Of a DNA stretch of 15,009 bases, positions 6,324-12,827 are shown piece by piece (position 1 is the stretch's first letter; each line of letters begins with the position of its first letter). The translations under genes and the position numbers were made by a program. Where the stretch lies: contig DCHQ01000095.1 in assembly GCA_002314855.1 (NCBI GenBank), positions 1 to 15,009 on the forward strand, in the 5' to 3' direction. Source of the DNA: Lachnospiraceae bacterium UBA1748. GTDB taxonomy: Bacteria > Bacillota > Clostridia > Lachnospirales > Lachnospiraceae. Below the pieces are notes generated by a model. It had not been told where the DNA came from. It was given only the letters and a program-made list of their open reading frames with translations, and ran no database searches.

Positions 6324-7007
6324 TTATTTTTCTAGTCTATATCCAAGACCTCTTATAGTCTTTATATAATCATTTTGTCCATCTGTTAGCTTCGCTCTAA
6401 GCTTACTGATGCATACCATAATATTGTTATCTGCAATAATATACTCCTCACCCCAGCCTTCTTCATATATCTGCTGCTTGGTGAATACTTTTCCTGGATT
6501 CTCCATAAAAAGTCTTAGAATCTTATACTCAACAGATGTTAAATCAATGGCTTCATCATCCCTATATACTATGCACTGCTCTGTATCAAGGCGTAAATTC
6601 TTGACCTGAAGACTTTTAACCTCCTTGGCTCTACTACCCAGTGAATAAAATCTTCTAATATTAGAATTAATACGTGCCATAGCTTCCAGTGGATTAAACG
6701 GTTTTACAATATAATCATCAGCCCCAAGGTCAAGGCCGAGGATTTTATCCTCGTCCTGACCTTTGGCTGATATCATAATCACTGGTATATTATTGTCTTT
6801 TCTAATCTTTTGAATAACTTGATAGCCATTTAATTCAGGCATCATAACATCTAGTAATATCATGTCTATCTGTTTTTCATCACAGATTTTTAATGCTTCG
6901 CTGCCATTAACTGCCTCATATACCTCATATCCATCTTTTTCCAGATATAAGTGTAACAACTGTCTTATCTCTGCATCATCATCTGCTATCAGAATTGAAT
7001 ATGCCAT
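6324..7007 (-). CDS. OmpR/PhoB-family response regulator
   Basis: The 227-residue regulator has a receiver domain (about 3-118) and a winged-helix DNA-binding domain (about 128-226). The acidic pocket is ADDD (8-11), the phosphorylated residue is Asp53 in LLDVMMPE, the switch Ser is Ser80 in MISAKG, and Lys102 is in VKPFNP. The effector domain has LTSVEYKILRLFMENPGKVF, the usual OmpR pattern, and ends with IKTIRGLGYRLEK. AAGGAG six bases before ATG overlaps the stop of the DUF975 gene. It should bind direct repeats with an 11-bp period, and such a repeat lies in front of the first gene of this operon (8034-8074), so autoregulation is likely. The regulon beyond this is unknown. Confidence 0.95.
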   Translation of the reverse strand: MAYSILIADDDAEIRQLLHLYLEKDGYEVYEAVNGSEALKICDEKQIDMILLDVMMPELNGYQVIQKIRKDNNIPVIMISAKGQDEDKILGLDLGADDYIVKPFNPLEAMARINSNIRRFYSLGSRAKEVKSLQVKNLRLDTEQCIVYRDDEAIDLTSVEYKILRLFMENPGKVFTKQQIYEEGWGEEYIIADNNIMVCISKLRAKLTDGQNDYIKTIRGLGYRLEK

Positions 7008-7019
7008 CTATATCTCCTT

Positions 7020-7934
7020 TTATACCTCAACATATGACTCAAAGTTATCATCAGCATCATCTGTACCGCCATATAACGCTTCAAATAAAGCTGCATCTGA
7101 CTGGTACTTATATGGTGATACGTAGAATACTCCAGCTAAACCAAAAGTAATAGTACTAAGAATTCCCCAACCAATGAATGAAAGATCGTAAACGAAAGTC
7201 TTCCACTTCTGTCCATTCATCATTTCCTTACTCTTAGCAAAAGCTTCCTTAGTACTCATATTAGGATTAACTGCCATTAAATAAGGAATCATTCTGTACT
7301 CATATCTCTTAATAATTCCAGGAATAACGAATAATAGTGTCCATAAACCTGCTTTAAGATTAACGAACAACATTGTTTTTGCTCTATTAACATAACCCTC
7401 ACTAAATCCTGATAAAACTTCCTTAAATGCTACGTCTTCATGAAGATTCTTATAGAAGAAACTTACGCATCCAATATGGAATGGTTCTGCTACAAAAGCT
7501 GATATTACTAGTGAAATTGAAACAATCACAGCAGTGATAATAGTTACTGCTACAGCAAATGCTACCCAAAAAGCTGTTCTATTTTCTGGCTCAATATTGT
7601 CGTTTATATTATCTAAGTTACTAACTACTTCTGCTGCTTCAGAGAGATCACTATCTAATGAATCAAGCTTATTTTCAATTGATACTACTAGACCTTCATC
7701 ATCTTTGTTATTAACTTCATCATTGACTTCTTCGCTTACTTCACCAATTAATGATCCTTCTTCCATCCATGTTTCAGCTGTATTAGTCATATCTTCGTAG
7801 TCACTTCTGCTTGAACCTGCAATTGATAATCCGCCCATAACAATTGACAATACTAAGCCTGCGCCCACACACTTCCAATAACTCTTCTTAAAAGCCTTTT
7901 TTCCTTTTTCCTTTAATTCTTTTCTAGTCCACAT
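7020..7934 (-). CDS. DUF975-family integral membrane protein with an acidic outer loop
   Basis: The protein is 304 residues. The N-terminal WTRKELKEKGKKAFKKSYW (2-20) is the basic, juxtamembrane stretch typical of DUF975. Helices are predicted at about 22-40, 121-150, 188-208 and 248-272. Conserved-looking features are GCVSFFYKNLHED (155-167), LFVIPGIIKRYEYRMIPYLMA within 201-221, and the TKEAFAKSKEMMNGQKW region (228-244). Between the first two helices, residues 43-118 form a strongly acidic, probably extracellular, loop; many family members lack such an insertion as far as I know. Function of DUF975 is not established. It is the first gene of a tight operon with the response regulator and kinase (12-base gap, the regulator's ribosome-binding site overlapping its stop), so it may be a target or an accessory sensor. 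AAGGAG precedes the ATG. Confidence 0.8.
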   Translation of the reverse strand: MWTRKELKEKGKKAFKKSYWKCVGAGLVLSIVMGGLSIAGSSRSDYEDMTNTAETWMEEGSLIGEVSEEVNDEVNNKDDEGLVVSIENKLDSLDSDLSEAAEVVSNLDNINDNIEPENRTAFWVAFAVAVTIITAVIVSISLVISAFVAEPFHIGCVSFFYKNLHEDVAFKEVLSGFSEGYVNRAKTMLFVNLKAGLWTLLFVIPGIIKRYEYRMIPYLMAVNPNMSTKEAFAKSKEMMNGQKWKTFVYDLSFIGWGILSTITFGLAGVFYVSPYKYQSDAALFEALYGGTDDADDNFESYVEV

Positions 7935-8020
7935 ATTTTTATTCTCCTTAGTTATGTTTTTTCAGTTTGAACTCTTATGTTTATTTGTTCTAACTGATGT
8001 GTTTCTTGATTACATTAGTA

Positions 8021-8074
8021 ATGATACAGTTTGATTCTTAACGAAAAAATCAAAAAACCTTAACATAACCTTAA
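8021..8074 (-). promoter_or_regulatory. Promoter and response-regulator direct repeats for the DUF975 operon
   Basis: On the minus strand TTAAGGTT occurs at 8067-8074 and again at 8056-8063, exactly 11 bases apart. A related TTAAGAAT at 8034-8041 is in phase (22 bases further). This spacing is the hallmark of OmpR/PhoB-family binding sites. Downstream is a -10-like TATCAT (8021-8026). The matching -35 position (8044-8049) is only a T-run, as expected of an activator-dependent promoter, with the repeats ending six bases before it. The DUF975 start codon is about 80 bases downstream of the predicted transcription start. Confidence 0.6.
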
Positions 8075-8129
8075 AGTAAATGAAAATTCTGTTTTTTCTT
8101 TAATAATAACCTTTCCCATTATAGCAAAA

Positions 8130-8157
8130 AAATAAAGCCCTCACAAAAGTGAGGGCT
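8130..8157 (-). terminator. Rho-independent terminator of the sugar-transport operon
   Basis: AGCCCTCAC (8136-8144) and GTGAGGGCT (8149-8157) form a perfect nine-pair stem with a four-base loop. In the minus direction the stem is followed by TTATTTTTTTG-like sequence, and it begins six bases past the stop codon of the DUF624 gene. It separates this operon from the DUF975 operon downstream. Confidence 0.92.
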
Positions 8158-8163
8158 AAAAAA

Positions 8164-8871
8164 TTATTTATCTATGAGTGATTCATCTAGCTTATCGCTA
8201 AATATTCTCTCTCCATCATCTTCGGGTTCTTCTGGTTCCTTATGCTCAGAAGTTTCCACTCTTTCTTCAACCTGCTTAAAGCTCTTAACAAAGAATGCTG
8301 CAATAATATATAGCGTAGCCGCAGGACCAAGCGCCAGGATGGCTGGTAACAGTTCCATATGGAAAGCACACAGTATAAATGGTGCTATCAGCAAAAATGC
8401 TGCAAATGCCATAAATGGTAATTTTAAAAAGGTAAATGTAATTGCACCTTTAATAAGATCAAAAGTTTTCATCTCAAACCTTGCCATTAATCCATAGCAA
8501 GACATGCTTACCATAACAAATATCACTGATACAATAATCATTACTACAAAAGTTGTTGAACCATAGCTTTCTGGGTCACCACTTAATATTAAATAAAAAT
8601 CATATACAAGTAATAAAGCTATAACGAATTGAATAAACCAAACTTTTGTTGCCTGCTTAAAATTAGACTTAAAGGCTTTGAGATATGTCTTAAAGATATA
8701 CACCTCTTCGCCTCTAGCTAACTTCATAGCCATATAATACTTGGCTGAAATAGCAGCTCCTGCTGTAAAAACCGGAATAGAAAAGATTAGACTAAAAATA
8801 TTCAGTAAAACATAATAGGTTATGACATTACATGCCTGCCAAAACTTACTATCCCATTTAAACAAACCCAC
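8164..8871 (-). CDS. DUF624 (YesL-like) membrane protein of the transport operon
   Basis: The 235-residue protein has the DUF624 opening FKWDSKFWQACNVITYYVLLN (in 4-24) and five predicted helices (about 15-40, 77-97, 106-130, 147-170, 174-197). A 38-residue, highly acidic cytosolic tail follows (EHKEPEEPEDDGE at 209-221). DUF624/YesL proteins regularly accompany YesMN-regulated LplABC-type sugar transporters in Firmicutes; their exact role is not known, and an accessory membrane role is inferred. The start is GTG at 8871, with AAGGAG six bases before it; the gap to the upstream permease gene is 10 bases. It is the last gene before the terminator at 8130-8157. Confidence 0.85.
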   Translation of the reverse strand: MGLFKWDSKFWQACNVITYYVLLNIFSLIFSIPVFTAGAAISAKYYMAMKLARGEEVYIFKTYLKAFKSNFKQATKVWFIQFVIALLLVYDFYLILSGDPESYGSTTFVVMIIVSVIFVMVSMSCYGLMARFEMKTFDLIKGAITFTFLKLPFMAFAAFLLIAPFILCAFHMELLPAILALGPAATLYIIAAFFVKSFKQVEERVETSEHKEPEEPEDDGERIFSDKLDESLIDK

Positions 8872-8881
8872 GATATTCTCC

Positions 8882-9796
8882 TTATTCCTTTACACCACCG
8901 ATTGTAAGACCTGTTACAAAGTATCTCTGTAAGAAAGGATATAAACAGATGATTGGTAACATTGTGATAACTGTTGCAGCAGCACGTACTGTAACAGGAG
9001 TTACTGTTGACTGCTGAGTAGTATTATTGGTTGATGAATTCTGTCCCTTATTACTTGTTACAGAGTTAAGTAACTTCATAAGCTCGTACTGAAGAGTTGT
9101 ATACTTATCTTCCATACGGTTATAAAGCATTGTATCAAACCATGAGTTCCACTGACCAACAGCAACGAAAAGAGCTACTGTAGCATAAACTGGAAGACAA
9201 AGTGGAGAAATAATCTTCCAGAAAATTGTAAAGTATCCAGCACCATCGAGCTGAGCTGACTCTTCAAGAGAATCAGGAATACCATTCATGTATGTTCTCA
9301 TAACTAACATGTTGAATGCGTTAAGCATACCTGGAATAACGTATACCCAGAATGTACCAGATAAATGAAGTGTCTTGAAAAGGAGGATATAAGGAATCAT
9401 ACCACCATTAACATACATTGTAATAACCCAGAATAATGATAACTCTGACTTAAATAAGAACTTCTTTCTACTTACTACGAAAGCAAGTAAAGCATTAGTA
9501 GCAAGAGCAAGTACTGTACCAATAATAGTACGAAGTACTGAAACAATTGCAGCAGTCTTCATTGTAGGTTTTTGAAGAACTGTATTATAACTCTTAATAG
9601 AAAAGATTCTTGGCCAAAGTCCGATGTGACCTCTAACTGCATCTGTACCATCATTAAATGATACAGCAACTGTATTTAATACAGGATAAAGTGTGATAAC
9701 TACGAATGCTATCATGAATAATGTGTTGCAAACAACGAATGCAACATCTGCGCCTGACTTTCTAGGCTTGGTAACTGTTGTATTAACCTTTATCAT
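8882..9796 (-). CDS. Carbohydrate ABC transporter permease, CUT1 family (LplC/YtcP-like, MalG side)
   Basis: The 304-residue permease has six predicted helices and the ATPase-contacting EAA loop at 178-199 (EESAQLDGAGYFTIFWKIISP within it). The C-terminus, from RAAATVITMLPI (271-282) to the terminal GGVKE, matches the LplC/YtcP subgroup, which handles complex oligosaccharides. Together with the other permease it forms the membrane channel for the sugar delivered by the binding lipoprotein. A low-complexity Asn/Ser/Thr-rich segment (244-267, with NSSTNNTTQQST) lies before the last helix. AGGAGG lies seven bases before ATG. Spacing is 11 bases to the upstream permease and 10 to DUF624, so all three are one transcript. 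No ATPase gene is in the operon. Confidence 0.93.
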   Translation of the reverse strand: MIKVNTTVTKPRKSGADVAFVVCNTLFMIAFVVITLYPVLNTVAVSFNDGTDAVRGHIGLWPRIFSIKSYNTVLQKPTMKTAAIVSVLRTIIGTVLALATNALLAFVVSRKKFLFKSELSLFWVITMYVNGGMIPYILLFKTLHLSGTFWVYVIPGMLNAFNMLVMRTYMNGIPDSLEESAQLDGAGYFTIFWKIISPLCLPVYATVALFVAVGQWNSWFDTMLYNRMEDKYTTLQYELMKLLNSVTSNKGQNSSTNNTTQQSTVTPVTVRAAATVITMLPIICLYPFLQRYFVTGLTIGGVKE

Positions 9797-9807
9797 TTCC
9801 GTACCTC

Positions 9808-10803
9808 CTAGAATAATCTTTCTTCACCAGCACGCTTAGCAAGCATATTGGCAATAACAATAAGAACAATTGAAACAAGACTCTTAAATACACCGGCTGC
9901 AGTACCAAGTGAGTAATCCCACTTAGAAACACCCCATGTTAAACAGTAGATATCGATTGTTTCAGCAACCTTCTTAATAACGTCGTTACCTAAGATATAC
10001 TGAACTTCGAAACCTGCATTAAGAACGTTACCAACATTCATAAGAAGTAAGATCATGATTGTTGGCTTGATACCTGGCAATGTGATGTATTTAATCTTAG
10101 CCCATCTACCAGCACCATCGATTGCAGCAGCCTCATAAAGACATGGATCAATTGAAGTAATAGCTGCAAGATAGATAATTGCATTCCAACCAGTCTCTTT
10201 CCAGTTCTGAGCGAATGCTACGATAGGCCAGAACCAACCTTCATACATGAAGAAGTTAAATCTCTCACCACCAAAGAACTCAATAACATCGTTAACGATA
10301 CCATTGATTGATAATGCATCATGTAAGATACCACAAACAACGATCCATGAAAGGAAGTGTGGTAAGTATGAAATAGTCTGAATACACTTCTTAGCAAGAG
10401 TATTCTTAATTTCATTAAGAAGGATAGCAAATACGATTGCCATAATAAATGTTGTAACAAGGTTAATGATACCCATAGCAAGTGTGTTACGAATATCACG
10501 AAGAAATACCTCATCATCAAAGAGGAATTTGAACTTAGCCAATCCTACAAACTGAGATCCAAACAAACCATCCTTTGGTGTGTACTTCTGGAAAGCCATA
10601 AGCCATCCAATAATTGGAATATAGTTGAATATAATACCATATATAACAAAAAGAGCGGTACATCCTAATAAGAATGACTGTTTCTTCATTTCTTTCACGG
10701 TAATAGGTGTTTTAAATTCGTCGCCAGGTTTACGTTTTCTGCGACGTGCATTATTAGTTTTCACAGGTGCACTCTGCACCATTGTATCATTGGTGTCAGC
10801 CAT
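9808..10803 (-). CDS. Carbohydrate ABC transporter permease, CUT1 family (LplB-like, MalF side)
   Basis: The 331-residue permease has a basic cytosolic N-terminus (ARRRKRK at 19-25), six predicted helices starting about residue 44, and an EAA loop at 223-243 (YEAAAIDGAGRWAKIKYITL within it). The GRWAKIKYITLPGIKPT pattern and the IPIIGWLMAFQKY (62-74) stretch place it in the LplB/YtcP-associated group. It pairs with the downstream permease and the upstream lipoprotein. AAGGAGG is six bases before ATG. The 108-base gap from the lipoprotein gene holds a terminator-like hairpin, so permeases are expected at lower level than the binding protein. Confidence 0.93.
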   Translation of the reverse strand: MADTNDTMVQSAPVKTNNARRRKRKPGDEFKTPITVKEMKKQSFLLGCTALFVIYGIIFNYIPIIGWLMAFQKYTPKDGLFGSQFVGLAKFKFLFDDEVFLRDIRNTLAMGIINLVTTFIMAIVFAILLNEIKNTLAKKCIQTISYLPHFLSWIVVCGILHDALSINGIVNDVIEFFGGERFNFFMYEGWFWPIVAFAQNWKETGWNAIIYLAAITSIDPCLYEAAAIDGAGRWAKIKYITLPGIKPTIMILLLMNVGNVLNAGFEVQYILGNDVIKKVAETIDIYCLTWGVSKWDYSLGTAAGVFKSLVSIVLIVIANMLAKRAGEERLF

Positions 10804-10813
10804 GATAACCTCC

Positions 10814-10837
10814 TTTTTAGTATAGATTTTTAGTATA
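10814..10837. repeat. 11-bp direct repeat beside the permease ribosome-binding site
   Basis: TTTTTAGTATA occurs at 10814-10824 and 10827-10837, separated by GA. It fills the space between the hairpin at 10835-10875 and the AGGAGG of the first permease. On the minus strand it reads TATACTAAAAA twice. It could be a duplication or a binding site; no function is assigned. Confidence 0.6.
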
Positions 10838-10875
10838 AAAAACGGTCATAGTCACAATTTGTAACCATGACCGTT
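10835..10875 (-). terminator. Terminator-like hairpin between binding protein and permeases (partial terminator)
   Basis: AACGGTCAT (10841-10849) and ATGACCGTT (10867-10875) form a perfect nine-pair stem with further partial pairing inside. On the minus strand six T follow the stem. It lies 36 bases after the stop of the solute-binding gene and before the permease genes, where many ABC operons carry a leaky terminator or 3'-end stabiliser that keeps the binding protein in excess. Confidence 0.75.
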
Positions 10876-10911
10876 AATTATTGTAATATATACTAACTAC
10901 TTATAGATATA

Positions 10912-12645
10912 TTATTTAGCAGCTTCGATTCTTCTATCGAGCTCAACCTGCATCTCATCAAGGAAGTCCTGAGGATTTGTTGCAGCGTATGCTTCCATGT
11001 AGTTGTTCCACTCTGTGTCAAAGTCAGCAGCCATAACTACCTTAGGTAACCACTCGTGCTTTGTCTGGCCCATCTTTGTCCAAGCTACACCACCAGCTGT
11101 CTCTGTACCGATGTTGTTAGAGTAAGAGTACATTGGGAACCAAGGCTCGTTCTCTTCAACAACTGAACCGATCATTTCAGCATAACCTTCAACGCCATAA
11201 GCCTCGAATACCTTTACAACTGGATCAGCAAGACCTTCAACGAACTCTGAGTACTGATCACCAGGCTGCATTGCGTTGATACCATCTCTTGATGTACCAC
11301 CCCACTGTGGGAAGTATGAATACATACAGTAGTGAGAAGCCTTGTAAGCATCCTCATTAGCCTTATTTCTCATCTCTTCTGTTCTGTAGTAGAGACCATC
11401 TGCATCTACTAAGTAGTCTGTTCCTTCAACACCCCAGAAACGAAGATCATGAATCTCCTGTGAAAGAAGATCATTCATGAACTGGAATGCAAGGTTAGGA
11501 TTCTCACAGCTTGTTGTTACACAAACACCTGATGCCATGTTAAGTGTGTCACCATATGTATGCCATCTGTTATCCATACCCTTCTCGATTGTGATACCAA
11601 GAGGAATATAGTTACATCCTAATTCATCAAGACCAGCCTGCTGGAATACAGGAGTAATTGTGTAGTTGAAATCCCAGTTCTGATCGATCATACCAAGTAC
11701 AGCACCTGTAGATAACTTAGCGATGTACTCATCATAGATCTGTGTTGCGAATTCCTTATCAATATAACCCTTGTTGTACTCCTCGTTTAACTTCTTGAAG
11801 TACTTGTAAGCTGTATCTGTTGTGTTGTAGTCAACGATTGTTGGCTTAGCACCGCTCTTATCAACGATAACTGAACCATCGTTTGGATAACCATCAAGGA
11901 ACTCTGGTGCGTTCTCAAGACAGAAGTATCTCCAGTCATCACAGAGAATTGTGTAAGGAATGTTGTCGATTACATTACCAGCTGGATCTGTGAATGTTGG
12001 ATTAGCATCATAATACTTCTCAAGAACATCGAAGTACTCATCCATTGTCTCGATTGTTGGGTAACCAGCATCCTCAAGAACTCTACACTGAATCCAGAAT
12101 GCTTCATCACCATGGTTCTTAGACTTTGGAGCACCGTATGTGTTGTTGAATACGTTTGCCCAGTAAATCTTACCATCAGACATACGGAAGTTATCCCACT
12201 GCTTGTCAGTGTACATTTCCTTAAGGTTTGGATAAAGCTCAAGGTACTCATCCCAAGCTACGAGCATACCTGCTTCGTAAAGCTTTGTAGAACCATCACC
12301 AGCATCCATGAAATCTGGAAGATCGCCACCAGCCATAATTGTACCAATAGCTTCCTCTGCTGTCTGACCTGTAAGCCATGTCTCCTTAACTCTAACGCCT
12401 GTCTTCTCAGCGATGATCTCCTGGATCTCGTTACCTGCATTGATTTCTGAACCTGGCATTGCGATGAACATTGTCATGTCTGTGATGCCCTCAGTCTCAA
12501 TACGCTGAGCTGTACCATCGTCGTTAACTGCTATGTCCTGTACATCACCGCCACCGTTGTTGTTGTTATTACCTGTACAACCAACAGCGAATGAAGCAAC
12601 CATAGTAGCAGCCATAGCTAAAGCTAAAACTTTCTTAAACTTCAT
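10912..12645 (-). CDS. Solute-binding lipoprotein of an LplABC-type oligosaccharide ABC transporter
   Basis: The 577-residue protein captures sugar outside the cell and hands it to the two CUT1 permeases. It starts with a lipoprotein signal: basic MKFKK, a hydrophobic core (6-19) and a lipobox-like FAVGC with lipidated Cys23. An Asn/Gly/Asp linker follows (25-35). The mature domain has the family-1 solute-binding pattern, including TGQTAEEAIGTIMAGGDLPD and aromatic-rich segments such as EENEPWFPMYSY that fit carbohydrate binding. The length of nearly 580 is typical of the LplA-like group. ATG at 12645 is chosen because GGAGG lies eight bases before it; a TTG ten codons upstream would start ahead of that site and ahead of the signal peptide. 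The ligand cannot be read from sequence; xylo-oligosaccharide is a guess from the nearby xylanase. Confidence 0.94.
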   Translation of the reverse strand: MKFKKVLALAMAATMVASFAVGCTGNNNNNGGGDVQDIAVNDDGTAQRIETEGITDMTMFIAMPGSEINAGNEIQEIIAEKTGVRVKETWLTGQTAEEAIGTIMAGGDLPDFMDAGDGSTKLYEAGMLVAWDEYLELYPNLKEMYTDKQWDNFRMSDGKIYWANVFNNTYGAPKSKNHGDEAFWIQCRVLEDAGYPTIETMDEYFDVLEKYYDANPTFTDPAGNVIDNIPYTILCDDWRYFCLENAPEFLDGYPNDGSVIVDKSGAKPTIVDYNTTDTAYKYFKKLNEEYNKGYIDKEFATQIYDEYIAKLSTGAVLGMIDQNWDFNYTITPVFQQAGLDELGCNYIPLGITIEKGMDNRWHTYGDTLNMASGVCVTTSCENPNLAFQFMNDLLSQEIHDLRFWGVEGTDYLVDADGLYYRTEEMRNKANEDAYKASHYCMYSYFPQWGGTSRDGINAMQPGDQYSEFVEGLADPVVKVFEAYGVEGYAEMIGSVVEENEPWFPMYSYSNNIGTETAGGVAWTKMGQTKHEWLPKVVMAADFDTEWNNYMEAYAATNPQDFLDEMQVELDRRIEAAK

Positions 12646-12669
12646 ATTATTTCCTCCGTTTATTTTATA

Positions 12670-12688
12670 TAGCAAAACCCCTTTGCTA
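12670..12688 (-). promoter_or_regulatory. Palindrome at the 5' end of the binding-protein message
   Basis: TAGCAAA (12670-12676) and TTTGCTA (12682-12688) are a perfect seven-pair inverted repeat around five bases. It lies between the proximal promoter -10 (12697-12702) and the ribosome-binding site. From that promoter the hairpin would begin about three bases into the RNA, which suits a 5' stabilising stem-loop; as DNA, it could be a repressor operator. Confidence 0.5.
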
Positions 12689-12696
12689 CATTTACC

Positions 12697-12801
12697 ATTA
12701 TATCGTCTTTACAAAAGAAAAAAACCTTACGAATTTCAGTTAAAACACCGATAAATTTCATATCATAAACTATAATATGTCGGCGCCTGAAATTTGTCAG
12801 G
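12697..12801 (-). promoter_or_regulatory. Promoter region of the transport operon with candidate YesN-type operator copies
   Basis: The 182-base gap has two promoter candidates. The distal one is CTGACA (12795-12800), 17 bases, TATTAT (12772-12777). The proximal one is a perfect TATAAT (12697-12702) with no -35 box. The motif TGAAATT occurs in the minus orientation at 12754-12760 and 12732-12738, exactly 22 bases apart, and in the plus orientation at 12788-12794. The copies extend to TGAAATTCGTAAGG (12725-12738) and TGAAATTTGTCAGG (12788-12801), alike at 12 of 14 bases. The last direct copy ends against the empty -35 position of the proximal promoter, as expected for an AraC-type activator. 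Confidence 0.5.
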
Positions 12802-12827
12802 TTTCCTCTTGTAATATGTTGTGCACT

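Noticed and set aside
6094..6369. Plus-strand open frame across the kinase/regulator junction
   Set aside because: Low-complexity translation antisense to two well-supported genes, without a ribosome-binding site.
12112..12450. Plus-strand open frame of 112 codons inside the binding-protein gene (and minus-strand shadows at 11970-12251, 12258-12440)
   Set aside because: All overlap a strongly supported 577-codon gene in other frames and show no motif or start signal.
12646..12675. TTG start ten codons upstream of the binding-protein ATG
   Set aside because: It precedes the GGAGG site and would put a polar extension in front of a good lipoprotein signal peptide.
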